Both the position numbers and the translations under genes were made by a program. The notes beneath the pieces are model-generated. The model was not told the origin of the DNA, ran no database searches, and saw only the letters and a program-made list of their open reading frames with translations. From positions 558,001 to 622,000 of the forward strand of contig JADKBN010000003.1 of the NCBI GenBank assembly GCA_016715065.1: DNA of 64,000 nt, given 5' to 3'. Positions 35,802 to 44,046 of this stretch are shown here, in pieces; position 1 is the first letter of the stretch; every line of letters starts with the position of its first letter. This DNA is from Fibrobacterota bacterium (lineage in GTDB: Bacteria > Fibrobacterota > Fibrobacteria > UBA5070).

Positions 35802-35935
35802 AGGAAGAACCTAGCCGGAAAGCGGTGCTCCCGCAGGCTGCTGGACTGGATCGAGCTTCGTTTCTTGATGGTCGTTTTTCCGTCGGCGAGGATGGCGGTG
35901 CCTTCGGGGTTTGGGGCGGGTTTGGGTGGGTTCAT
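35798..35935 (-). CDS. Small ORF, 45 residues, coupled to the metallopeptidase gene
   Basis: An ATG at 35935 opens a frame of 45 residues whose stop overlaps the next ATG (ATGA). The product starts with a Pro/Asn-rich segment (MNPPKPAPNPEGTAILADGK) and ends in a basic part with HRFPARFF. No strong ribosome-binding site is seen. The overlap and its place in an operon favour translation. No family is recognised. Confidence 0.4.
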   Translation of the reverse strand: MNPPKPAPNPEGTAILADGKTTIKKRSSIQSSSLREHRFPARFFL

Positions 35936-35970
35936 TTTGGGTCTCGGAGAATGGGGGAGGGGGGGGAGGC

Positions 35971-36993
35971 TCAGATGCCGAACAGTTTTTGGAAAAAGTT
36001 GCGTTCGCAGATGTCCTTGCCGGGGACTTCGTCATCAATGAAGGTGATTTCGTCGTTGAGGTAGGACTCGATGCGGTAGAGGCCGTCGGGGCTGACCCCG
36101 CCGAAATGCACCACCGCCATTCCATCCTCGTCGATCTGCTCTTCCTTCACCACCACGGTCTGGTCGTACGACCCATCGCAGGCCACCAGCCGCATTTTGT
36201 GTTCGTGGAGGTTGGTGTAGCTGTCGCATTCTCCCCAGGCCCGGAAGGTCACTTGGGCGGTTTCGGTGTCGTCTTCCAGGTGCTCGTCCGGGTCGGCGCG
36301 ATCGTCTTCGCAGGAGCCGTCCCAGAAGTCGGGGAGGAGATCGGGAAGGGAAAGGTCCCAATCGGGAAGATCCACCGAAGGCAGTCCAAAACTGGGGAGT
36401 TCCGGGAACCGAAATCCCGGGCAGCCGATGGGAGAGCGCCACGGGGATTCGCCGGCTGGCTTGTAGCCACCGCCGGGCAGGTCGATTTGCGGCAGTCCGA
36501 AGGGAGGCAGGTCCGGGAAACCAAAATCTGGCATCTTGCACGACGGCAAGGAAAAATCGGGTGCGGAAAGACCCGAAAACGGGTTTCCCAACGATGGCAT
36601 GTCGGGCAGGCCTGGCATGTCGGGCAACGAGAGCCCAGAAAGGGGATTGCCGATCGACGGCATATCCGGCAAATCCAATCCCGTCCGTAGGGGCGATTCA
36701 GGAATCGCCCCCATGCTGGGAAAGTCCCCAACGGACGGGATTGCCCCTGGAGCTGGGATGTTTTTCAGATCATTGACCGAAACCTCGCGGGAAACGTGGA
36801 GGTCCCCGCCAATGCCGGTGGGGTTGTGGACCGTGCCGTCCAATCGCACCGACGGATTGTTGGGATCGAAATGCTGGGGGGCTCCGATCCCCACGGCTCC
36901 TTGGGCCGGGCCAGCAGACAAATTCTGCGTGACCTGGGTGGGAACGGCCGGAATGTTGGGAATGGAAATCTTGGGGGCGCCGGGGATCTTCAT
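35971..36993 (-). CDS. Pro/Gly-rich low-complexity protein in the effector-like operon
   Basis: The 340-residue product lacks a signal peptide. Residues 1-95 are Pro/Asn-rich and hydrophilic. Residues 95-215 are irregular repeats of the type 'LPDMPSLGNPFSGLS' with alternating Pro, Gly, Leu and Asp. Residues 225-340 form a folded acidic domain (VTFRAWGECDSYTNLHEHKM, then VVHFGGVSPDGLYRIESYLN). The ATG overlaps the stop of the gene before it (ATGA). A palindromic repeat lies inside the repeat part and is translated as GAIPESPLRTG. The function is unknown; a structural or adaptor role beside the metallopeptidase is an inference. Confidence 0.55.
   Translation of the reverse strand: MKIPGAPKISIPNIPAVPTQVTQNLSAGPAQGAVGIGAPQHFDPNNPSVRLDGTVHNPTGIGGDLHVSREVSVNDLKNIPAPGAIPSVGDFPSMGAIPESPLRTGLDLPDMPSIGNPLSGLSLPDMPGLPDMPSLGNPFSGLSAPDFSLPSCKMPDFGFPDLPPFGLPQIDLPGGGYKPAGESPWRSPIGCPGFRFPELPSFGLPSVDLPDWDLSLPDLLPDFWDGSCEDDRADPDEHLEDDTETAQVTFRAWGECDSYTNLHEHKMRLVACDGSYDQTVVVKEEQIDEDGMAVVHFGGVSPDGLYRIESYLNDEITFIDDEVPGKDICERNFFQKLFGI
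36690..36711. repeat. Palindromic repeat inside a coding region
   Basis: GGGGCGATTC (36690-36699), spacer AG, GAATCGCCCC (36702-36711). The arms equal those of the repeat at 38663-38704. It is read in frame within the low-complexity protein gene. Confidence 0.75.
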
Positions 36994-38533
36994 GATTGGG
37001 CCTCTGGGGTGGAGGGGTTGGAAACGCGATTTTTGCGGGTGCCGGGTGTAGGGAAGGTAAAGGATTTTGGTGGAATCTGCAGGCCGTTGTGCTGGGCGCG
37101 CAGCTTGTAGGTTCCGCTTGCCACCTCCGAGAATTCCACCCAGCCGTGCTCGTCGGCAGTCGCCTCCTTTTTGCCTGGACCGTCGAGTTGGACCTTGGCA
37201 AGCCCCACGGCTTGCTGGCGGGAATCCAGAATCTGCAAGGAAAGATCGCGGATTTCAAAAGCCTGGGTCTTGTCGATCCGTTCTTCCCAGGCTTTGCGCA
37301 GGGTGTCATCCACCGTGGAACCCTCGGATGGATCAGCAACAGGACGTTCCCAAGTGAGGAATTCGATGCTGACAGGAAGATTCTTCGCATCCGGCGAAGA
37401 CGAGGAGTTGGCCGCCAGCAGCACGCGTGGCTGGCAGGGACCGGGAACCGTGGTGCCAGCCTGCGAGAACCAGGCGTGGATCAGGTGTTTGCGGGTGGCG
37501 GAATCCAACTGGCCGGAGGCGGGAGCGCCGGCGGTCGCCTGGAAGGCCTGCAATGCCTTGCGGGTGAGATCATCCAAAATGCCATGGGCGCCGCCCTGGT
37601 AGTGGGGGGCTTCCCGGGAGGGCAGGCAACGGAGCAGCTTCTGCGCCTCCCGCACCCCCCAGCGTCGGTCGGCAGGGGTTTCGGGCGAGAACTGCTTGAG
37701 CCAGACATCGGCGTGGTTGGTGAGATACGCGACGACCATTTCCGAGCGTTGTTTGGCGAGGGCGGTGTCCGTCCCTTCCTTGCCATCGAGGTGTCCCACC
37801 ACGAACAGGTCTCCCGAGGGATGCTCGCGTTGTGCTTTGACCACGGCCCGCAGCGCTTCCATGCATTTGGGGTTGGGAAAGGTCCTTCCCGCATCGAAGG
37901 CCGTTCCGCGCAGTTCCACCCGACTTGCCTTGGCAGGACGGTGCAGACACGCAACGATGCTGGAAACCACCAACTGCGGCTGGGCCTGTAAATGGCCTCG
38001 GCGCGCAGATACATCGACAGATTGCGTTCCTGGTAGTCGGCGTGGTTCAGAGTCCGGTGGCGGAATTTGAGCTTCAGTGTTTGGGACCCGGCGCGATCGA
38101 TCCTCTGGATCATCACCGCGGCGGCATCCTCACAGGTATCCTGGACAGGTTCCCGGACCAGGTCGTACAAGCGGACTTCCATCAACGCGCGCGTGCCGGT
38201 GGGAAGATCAGGGGTAGTGATGTCCACCTCGACCTCGATGGGACGATCGATCTCCACCGGTGCGGGAGTCGTGATCCGGCAAGCCAGGATCTGCAGGGTC
38301 CCATGGTCAGGCTCTGTGAGGGCGGGTTCTGGCCAGGGATCCTCTTCGCGCAGTTGCTCCAGATATTTGGCCGTGTCGTAGACCTGCTTGGCTTGGGCGG
38401 CGGGTTTCGCCAAGGCGGGCGGGGCAAAGACCTTGTCCCAGTTGATGTCCGTGGTCGGCTTGGCTTTCGACTGGTTCATCAATTCGGGATTGCCGGGGCG
38501 GGAGGACGGGATGCTGTGGTCCGAGGGATTCAT
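36990..38533 (-). pseudogene. OmpA-like/peptidoglycan-binding protein gene with a frameshift
   Basis: Two frames together give one protein of about 514 residues. The first runs from ATG 38533 to about 37985, with a segment VEVDITTPDLPTGTRALMEV and LRAEAIY. The second continues with QPQLVVSSIVACLHRPAK to the stop at 36990. The second part holds an OmpA-like fold (FDAGRTFPNP; DLFVVGHLDG; AKQRSEMVVAYLTNHADVW), then RRWGVREAQKLLRCL, a peptidoglycan-binding domain (ILDDLTRKALQAFQATAG...SGQLDSATRKHLI), and an Ig-like tail (GLAKVQLDGPGKKEATADEH). Neither frame is complete alone; one missing base explains both. From memory, this domain order is known from proteins beside VgrG genes. It may be a true mutation, a sequencing error, or a programmed shift. 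Confidence 0.65.
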
Positions 38534-38620
38534 GGGTCGTTCCGAGAAGGCGTTTGCAGTGTCGACAACCCGTGGTGGGCCGTCTCTTCTGGGAATATGC
38601 CGGAAACGAAACGAAAAATC

Positions 38621-38636
38621 TGTGATGCAAATCACA
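38621..38636. promoter_or_regulatory. CRP/FNR-type operator ahead of the effector-like operon
   Basis: TGTGATGCAAATCACA is an exact TGTGA-N6-TCACA palindrome, 88 bases upstream of the ATG at 38533. On the minus strand a -10-like CATATT at 38599-38594 would place the box centre at about -41.5, the class II activator position. A very similar box with matching flanks lies at 58821. Confidence 0.72.
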
Positions 38637-38662
38637 CTCCCTGGACCTGCTTGTCCGGAATG

Positions 38663-38704
38663 CCTCTTTGTAGGGGCGATTCTTGAATCGCCCCTACAAA
38701 GAGG
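38663..38704. repeat. Palindromic repeat, 20-base perfect arms
   Basis: The arms, each starting with CCTCTTTGTAGG or its complement, pair perfectly around a two-base centre. The element lies in the gap between the SEC-C gene and the effector-like operon and could also stop transcription. Its core GGGGCGATTC recurs at 36690, and related cores occur at 54104 and 54266. Confidence 0.85.
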
Positions 38705-38712
38705 GGGGCGTC

Positions 38713-39627
38713 TTAGCCCAGCAGATCCTCCAGCGTCGCACGCTCGGAGGGTGGCAGCGTCGCTGCCCACTTGCGCAACCGCAGCCTTCCCATCTCGTGG
38801 GTGGCCGCCTGGCGCGCCGATTGCCCGGCCAGTTCCTCACGGGATTGGTCCAAGTCAATTTCCGTCCTCGCTGGCGCGGGGAATTCGGGTGGCGGCAGGG
38901 CGGGTGCGGGAGCTTTGATCCCGCGCGCCGCGCGGATCCATGCGTCGTGGACAGGAAGCCAAGCGGTGTTGTGCACATCCGGGCGCAAGGTGACCGTTGG
39001 GGAAAGTCCGTGGGAGGCCAGGGCTGCGGCATGGAGGGATTGCAATCGGGCCACGCCGACGCTGCCCGCCAATCGATGCGCCCCCAGCCCCAGGACGCGG
39101 AAACCTCGATGCGGCAAAATCCGTCCCAGGACCCCATCGCCTGCCTTCAATTTCGGGATCGGGAAGCCCGGCAGGACTTCGATGGTCTTGTTTCCGTTCA
39201 GGCGCCGCAGCCGGATCAGGGGTTTGCCGAGATGCTCCACCGCCCAAGGCTCCAAGGGACTGTCGGCCCAGGCACCGATGTGGCTGGACATGGGCAGGTC
39301 CACCGATTCCATGGCCTGTGTGATGCGGCACAACGGGCGTGCTTCCGGGTAGCGCTGGAACCAGTCCCAAAGGAAATGGTCCAAAAGCCCCGAATCCACC
39401 TTGGCTTCGAATGGATCGCCCTCTCCGCACCAGTGGTCCAAAAACGCGAACCACAGCTCCGTGAGGGCCGAAGAGTCGCGGATCAGGGCGATCAGGTGGT
39501 TTCGAAACGACCGATGGATGGCCGAAGGATCATCCGTCGGCCGGGGGTCGGGAAGGTGTTCGAAGGGGCCGCAACAACGCTCGAGCGCCTTGCCCGAATG
39601 GCACGGGCAGAGCGTCGAGCGAAGCAT
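38713..39627 (-). CDS. SEC-C motif protein
   Basis: The 304-residue protein begins with a SEC-C zinc motif (LCPCHSGKALERCCGP; Cys7, Cys9, Cys18, Cys19), the same as at the C-terminus of SecA. A YchJ-like segment follows (DDPSAIHRSFRNHLIALIRD). The middle and C-terminal parts are not recognised; the end is charged (RKWAATLPPSERATLEDLLG). Its ATG shares one base with the gyrB stop (TAATG), so the two are cotranslated. The role is unknown. Confidence 0.75.
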   Translation of the reverse strand: MLRSTLCPCHSGKALERCCGPFEHLPDPRPTDDPSAIHRSFRNHLIALIRDSSALTELWFAFLDHWCGEGDPFEAKVDSGLLDHFLWDWFQRYPEARPLCRITQAMESVDLPMSSHIGAWADSPLEPWAVEHLGKPLIRLRRLNGNKTIEVLPGFPIPKLKAGDGVLGRILPHRGFRVLGLGAHRLAGSVGVARLQSLHAAALASHGLSPTVTLRPDVHNTAWLPVHDAWIRAARGIKAPAPALPPPEFPAPARTEIDLDQSREELAGQSARQAATHEMGRLRLRKWAATLPPSERATLEDLLG

Positions 39628-41558
39628 TAGATATCCAGAGCGCCGACGAGGTGGGCGTTGTCTTCGATGAACTTGCGGCGGGGTTCCACCTCTTCGCCCA
39701 TCAGGACTTCGAACATGTTGTCGGCTTCCAAGGCATCCTCGAACATGACTTGGCGCAGGGTGCGGTGCGCGGGCATCATGGTGGTGGTGGCCAGTTGTTC
39801 TGGGTTCATTTCACCCAAGCCTTTGTAGCGCTGGATGTACACGCCCTTGCGCTCGCCGGCTTCGGTCATGATCCGTTCCAATTCCGGTTCGTCGAAGGCA
39901 TAACGCTCGTTTTTGCCCCACTTCACCTTGTACAGCGGCGGGGTGGCGATGTAGAGGTAGCCGGCACGGATCAGTTCCGGCATGAAGCGATAGAAGAAGG
40001 TCAACAGAAGTGTCTGGATGTGGCTTCCGTCGACGTCCGCGTCGGTCATCAGGATGATCTTGTGGTAACGGACCTTCTCCAGGTTGAACATCTCGCCCAC
40101 ACCCGATCCGATCGCCTGGGCGATGGTCTGGATGGCTTCCGATCCCAAGGCGCGATCGATACGTACGCGCTGCACGTTCAGGATCTTGCCACGAAGCGGC
40201 ATGATCGCCTGGAACACGCGATCGCGCGCTTGCTTGGCAGAACCACCGGCCGAATCACCCTCGACCAGATACAGTTCGCATTCCTCCGGCTTGCGGCTCT
40301 GGCAGTCGGCGAGCTTGCCGGGAAGGCCGGAGCCTTCTAGCACGTTCTTGCGTCGTGCCAACTGGCGGGCCTTGCGGGCCGCTTCGCGAGCGGTGGCGGC
40401 TTGGATGATCTTTTCCACGATGGACTTGGCCACCGCGGGGTTTTCTTCGAACCAGGTGGAAAGCGCTTCGTAGGCCAGCGCTTCCACTTGGCTCTTCACT
40501 TCGGAATTGCCCAGCTTGTGCTTGGTCTGGCCCTCGAACTGCGGCTCGGCGAGCTTGATGCTGACAACGGCTGTCAGGCCTTCGCGCGTGTCGTCGCCCT
40601 CGATGGAAAGATCTTTCATCTTCCCCTGGAGCTTGTTTTGCGCGTACTGGTTCACCACGCGGGTGAGGGCCGCCTTGAAGCCGGATTCGTGCGTGCCGCC
40701 GTCGGTGGTGTGCACGTTGTTCACGAAGCTGTACAGGACTTCCGTGTAGGAATCGTTGTACTGCATCGCGATGTCCACCGGGATCGGATGCTCGGTGGTG
40801 ATGCGGATGGGCTTGGGGTGGATGGGCGTGCGCTTTTTGTCCAGGAATTCCACGTAGGATTCCAGGCCACCCGGGAAGTGGAAGTTCTCCTGGTGCAGCG
40901 GATCTTCGCTGGGCAGACGCTCGTCGGTGAACAGGATGTTCAAGAGCGGATTCAAGAACGCCAAGTCGCGCAGGCGGCTGGCGATCGTGTGGCGCTCGAA
41001 AATCAACGTTTCGAAGATTTCGGGATCCGGCAAAAATTCAACCGTGGTGCCGCGCTCTTCGGTGGTTCCCAGGATTTCCAACGGAGTCACGGTGTCGCCG
41101 CGTTCGAAGCGCTGGCGGTGGATCCGTCCGTTGCGGGCCACGTGAACCGTCAGCTCGCTGGCCAGGGCGTTCACGCAAGAAACACCCACACCGTGCAAGC
41201 CTGCCGACACCTTGTAGGTGTTGTCGTCGAACTTGCCGCCGGCATGGAGCTTGGTCATGACGACTTCCACGCCGGACATGCCGGATTCGTGCATGTCGCA
41301 GGGAATGCCGCGGCCGTTGTCGCTCACGCGAATGCGGTTGTCGGGGGTGATGTCCACCTTGATCAGCGAACAGTGTCCGGCCAGCGCCTCGTCAACAGCG
41401 TTGTCCACGACTTCCCACACCAAGTGATGCAAGCCACGCACATCGGTGCTGCCGATATACATCGCGGGTCGCTTGCGGACCGCCTCCAATCCTTCCAGGA
41501 TCTTGATGGACGAGGCGGAATATTCGTTCGCGGGAGGGTTCGCTTGCTCTTCTGACAT
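39627..41558 (-). CDS. gyrB: DNA gyrase subunit B
   Basis: The 643-residue product is the ATPase subunit of gyrase, which supercoils DNA together with GyrA. Its GHKL ATPase motifs are EVVDNAVDEALAGHC, DNGRGIP and GLHGVGVSCVNALA. The TOPRIM part has VEGDSAGGSAKQARDR and DADVDGSHI, and the end has YKGLGEMNPEQL. The length matches the short GyrB type, without the insert of E. coli GyrB. ATG 41558 is chosen; a TTG nine bases upstream would add three residues. The usual neighbours (dnaA, dnaN, recF, gyrA) are absent; downstream is the SEC-C gene. Confidence 0.97.
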   Translation of the reverse strand: MSEEQANPPANEYSASSIKILEGLEAVRKRPAMYIGSTDVRGLHHLVWEVVDNAVDEALAGHCSLIKVDITPDNRIRVSDNGRGIPCDMHESGMSGVEVVMTKLHAGGKFDDNTYKVSAGLHGVGVSCVNALASELTVHVARNGRIHRQRFERGDTVTPLEILGTTEERGTTVEFLPDPEIFETLIFERHTIASRLRDLAFLNPLLNILFTDERLPSEDPLHQENFHFPGGLESYVEFLDKKRTPIHPKPIRITTEHPIPVDIAMQYNDSYTEVLYSFVNNVHTTDGGTHESGFKAALTRVVNQYAQNKLQGKMKDLSIEGDDTREGLTAVVSIKLAEPQFEGQTKHKLGNSEVKSQVEALAYEALSTWFEENPAVAKSIVEKIIQAATAREAARKARQLARRKNVLEGSGLPGKLADCQSRKPEECELYLVEGDSAGGSAKQARDRVFQAIMPLRGKILNVQRVRIDRALGSEAIQTIAQAIGSGVGEMFNLEKVRYHKIILMTDADVDGSHIQTLLLTFFYRFMPELIRAGYLYIATPPLYKVKWGKNERYAFDEPELERIMTEAGERKGVYIQRYKGLGEMNPEQLATTTMMPAHRTLRQVMFEDALEADNMFEVLMGEEVEPRRKFIEDNAHLVGALDI

Positions 41559-41724
41559 AGCATACAAAGGTAGTCAGGGAATAGGGGGATTCGCGCCGTA
41601 CCCCCCCCTCCCCAGTAGAGCCAAGAGTGCACCGGTTCGGAAACCGGTATGAAATCAACAGTTCCCATCCTTGTTGTCAGACCACCAGTTCAACCGATTG
41701 TTCACCAACGAGGAGGCTTGCGCC

Positions 41725-43056
41725 ATGCTGAATATCAGATTGTCCACCTTGTCCGCTTTGACCATTCTCGCCCTGGCCGGCTGCGACGACAGCACTTTGG
41801 CTGTCCCGGAGATCTTGGAACCCACCAAGGCGGATTCCACTGCCAGCTTCATGGTCGCTTCAGACCTGCATTACTTCAGTCCAGGGCTGTTGGGCGATAC
41901 GGCATTGGCGTCCTTCAAGGCATACTTGCAGAATGACCGAAAAATGATCGCCCAGAGCCCCGCGCTGCTGCATTCCTTCCTGGATAGCGTCCGCAAACAC
42001 ATGCCGAAGATGGTCCTGCTCACCGGCGATCTGACCAAGGACGGAGAAAAACAAAGTCACCAGGAACTGGCCGATTCGCTCGCCACCCTGCGCAAATTGG
42101 GCATCCAGGTCTATGTCATTCCAGGCAACCACGACGTGGCCAACCCGGAAAGCCAAGCCTATACCAGCACTGGGGCCACCTACGCCCCGAACGTCTCGAG
42201 CGCGGAATTCGCCGCCATCTACAAGGATTGCGGGTTCGACCAAGCCGTCGCGCGCGATGCGGTATCTCTCAGCTACGTGGCCGAGCCCGTTCCCGGAGTG
42301 TGGTTGTTCGCCATGGACCCGACCCGCTGGAAAGACAACGTCGCCGGGGGCAAGGAAACGGTCGGTGGTCGGTTCCTTCCCCAAACCATGGATTGGCTGG
42401 AAACCCAGCTCGATTTGGCCAAAGCCCAAGGCAAGGTCCCCGTGGGAGCCATGCACCATGGGATCCTCGAGCATTTCACAGGCCAAGCCAAGGATTCGCT
42501 GTCCGCTGATTACGTCCTGGCTGGCTTCGATACGGTGGGGGCGTTCTTCGCTGAAAAAGGGATGCGAGTGGTCTTCACAGGGCACTTCCATGCCAACGAC
42601 ATCGCCACGAAGGTTTTCTCCAGCGGCAGCCTGACCGACATCGAGACCGGTTCTTTGGTCACTTCCCCTTCGCCCTTCCGGGTGGGGAGCCTTTCCGCCA
42701 ACGGGTCGCTGTCGGTCCGGACCTCGAAGATCGGGGGCATTTCTGGTGTAACCGATTTCTCTGCGTGGTCGAGTCGATTTCTGCTCGAAGGCATGTCCCA
42801 GTTGATCGAGCCGGTCCTCCTGGCCAAAGGGGTTCCCGCCACCTACGCGCCTTTGATCGCGGGGGTAGGGGCCAAGGCCTACGTCGCCCATTACGCGGGC
42901 GACGAGTCCGGCGTGCCCTCCGACTCGCTGACCCAATCGGTGATCAGGACCTTGGCTGGCTTCGGTCCTGCTGGTGTCGGGCTCACGGCATCGATCACCA
43001 CGCTGTCCACCGATCTGGGCCCTGCCGACAGCGCGGGGGTGTTTACCCTGCGCTGA
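41725..43056 (+). CDS. Metallophosphoesterase lipoprotein
   Basis: The 443-residue protein has a lipoprotein signal with lipobox LAGC. Its calcineurin-type phosphoesterase motifs are in order: SDLHYF (D-x-H), LLTGDLTKDG (GD), VIPGNHDVAN (GNHD), and VVFTGHFHANDIA (GH-x-H). It thus binds two metal ions and hydrolyses a phosphate ester, probably at the cell surface or in the periplasm; the substrate is unknown. AGGAGG stands eight bases ahead of ATG 41725. It is divergent from gyrB. Confidence 0.88.
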   Translation: MLNIRLSTLSALTILALAGCDDSTLAVPEILEPTKADSTASFMVASDLHYFSPGLLGDTALASFKAYLQNDRKMIAQSPALLHSFLDSVRKHMPKMVLLTGDLTKDGEKQSHQELADSLATLRKLGIQVYVIPGNHDVANPESQAYTSTGATYAPNVSSAEFAAIYKDCGFDQAVARDAVSLSYVAEPVPGVWLFAMDPTRWKDNVAGGKETVGGRFLPQTMDWLETQLDLAKAQGKVPVGAMHHGILEHFTGQAKDSLSADYVLAGFDTVGAFFAEKGMRVVFTGHFHANDIATKVFSSGSLTDIETGSLVTSPSPFRVGSLSANGSLSVRTSKIGGISGVTDFSAWSSRFLLEGMSQLIEPVLLAKGVPATYAPLIAGVGAKAYVAHYAGDESGVPSDSLTQSVIRTLAGFGPAGVGLTASITTLSTDLGPADSAGVFTLR

Positions 43057-43215
43057 CCGTGCGCCGGGAGAGGATCCTCAAAAGCAGGTCCCTCTCGAAT
43101 CGCGGAGCGCTGGTGGGGCTCCCATCAAAGGGAACGTCGGATCAATCTGTAATCAAAAAAATCATTTCACGATGATTGGATGGTAGATTTGTCTGCGGAC
43201 GGAGAGGAGATCGCC

Positions 43216-44046
43216 GTGTCCGTGGACATCTACCAATACGATGATTTTCGCAAGGCGCTGGCCGATCTGTGGACCGAGCGCAAGCGGCTGGAGCCTCGCT
43301 CCACGCATCGGTCGTTTGCCAAGGAAGCGGGCTTTTCCAACCCCGGTTTCCTGGGAGATGTGGTCGCGGGCCGTCGCAAGCTCTCCGCCCAAGCCCAGGC
43401 CCGGATGATCCGGGGGTTTGGTTTGAAGGGCTCCGACGCGGAATTCTTCCGGTTGCTGGTACGCCACAACCAGGCCAAATCGCCCACGGATCGCGCCGAG
43501 TTCTGGCGACAGATTCTGGCCAGACGCTCCAAGGCATCCTTCACGCGCATGAACCCGGCCTTGGTGCGCTACTACCAGGACTATCGCTATCCTCTGGTCC
43601 GCTCCGCGCTCCAATGCATGCATTGGAAGGGCGAGGCCAGCGTGCTGGGCGCGTTCCTGGATCCGCCCATCGCGCCGGCCGTGGTCCAGCGCATCGCGCA
43701 GGATCTTCTGGCATGGGGGCTCGTGGCCATCGAGCCCGATGGTCGTTGGAAGCCCACCAGCGATTTCGTGGAACCCCCGCCCACCATGGGCGAGCAGGTG
43801 CGCGAACTCAACCGCACTTGGATCCAGCACGGAGCCGAGGCCATCGCCCGCGTGCCCGCCACGCGTCGGCACGTGTCCAGCGTGCTCCTGACCGTGTCCG
43901 ACGCCACCGCTCGCGAGGTGCGCCGCCGCATCGAGACCTTCCGGTCCGAACTGTTCGATTTGTTGCGCGCCGACACCGCGCCGGATCGTGTTCTGCAATT
44001 GTCCATCCAGTACTTCCCGCGCAGTCGGGAAAAGGATCCCGCATGA
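43216..44046 (+). CDS. TIGR02147 family protein
   Basis: The 276-residue product reads SVDIYQYDDFRKALADLW at its start. It has the helix-turn-helix-like RSFAKEAGFSNPGFLGDVVA, then FFRLLVRHNQAKSPTDRAEF, a winged-helix-like middle and the C-terminal SSVLLTVSDATAREVRRRIE. GTG 43216 is preferred because GGAGAGGAG stands six bases upstream; an ATG at 43180 would add twelve residues that other family members lack. It is coupled by ATGA to the lipoprotein gene that follows. Confidence 0.87.
   Translation: MSVDIYQYDDFRKALADLWTERKRLEPRSTHRSFAKEAGFSNPGFLGDVVAGRRKLSAQAQARMIRGFGLKGSDAEFFRLLVRHNQAKSPTDRAEFWRQILARRSKASFTRMNPALVRYYQDYRYPLVRSALQCMHWKGEASVLGAFLDPPIAPAVVQRIAQDLLAWGLVAIEPDGRWKPTSDFVEPPPTMGEQVRELNRTWIQHGAEAIARVPATRRHVSSVLLTVSDATAREVRRRIETFRSELFDLLRADTAPDRVLQLSIQYFPRSREKDPA

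Noticed and set aside
41631..41648. Inverted repeat ACCGGTTCGGAAACCGGT between gyrB and the phosphoesterase gene
   Set aside because: Short, without a T run and without a matching site elsewhere; no function can be supported.
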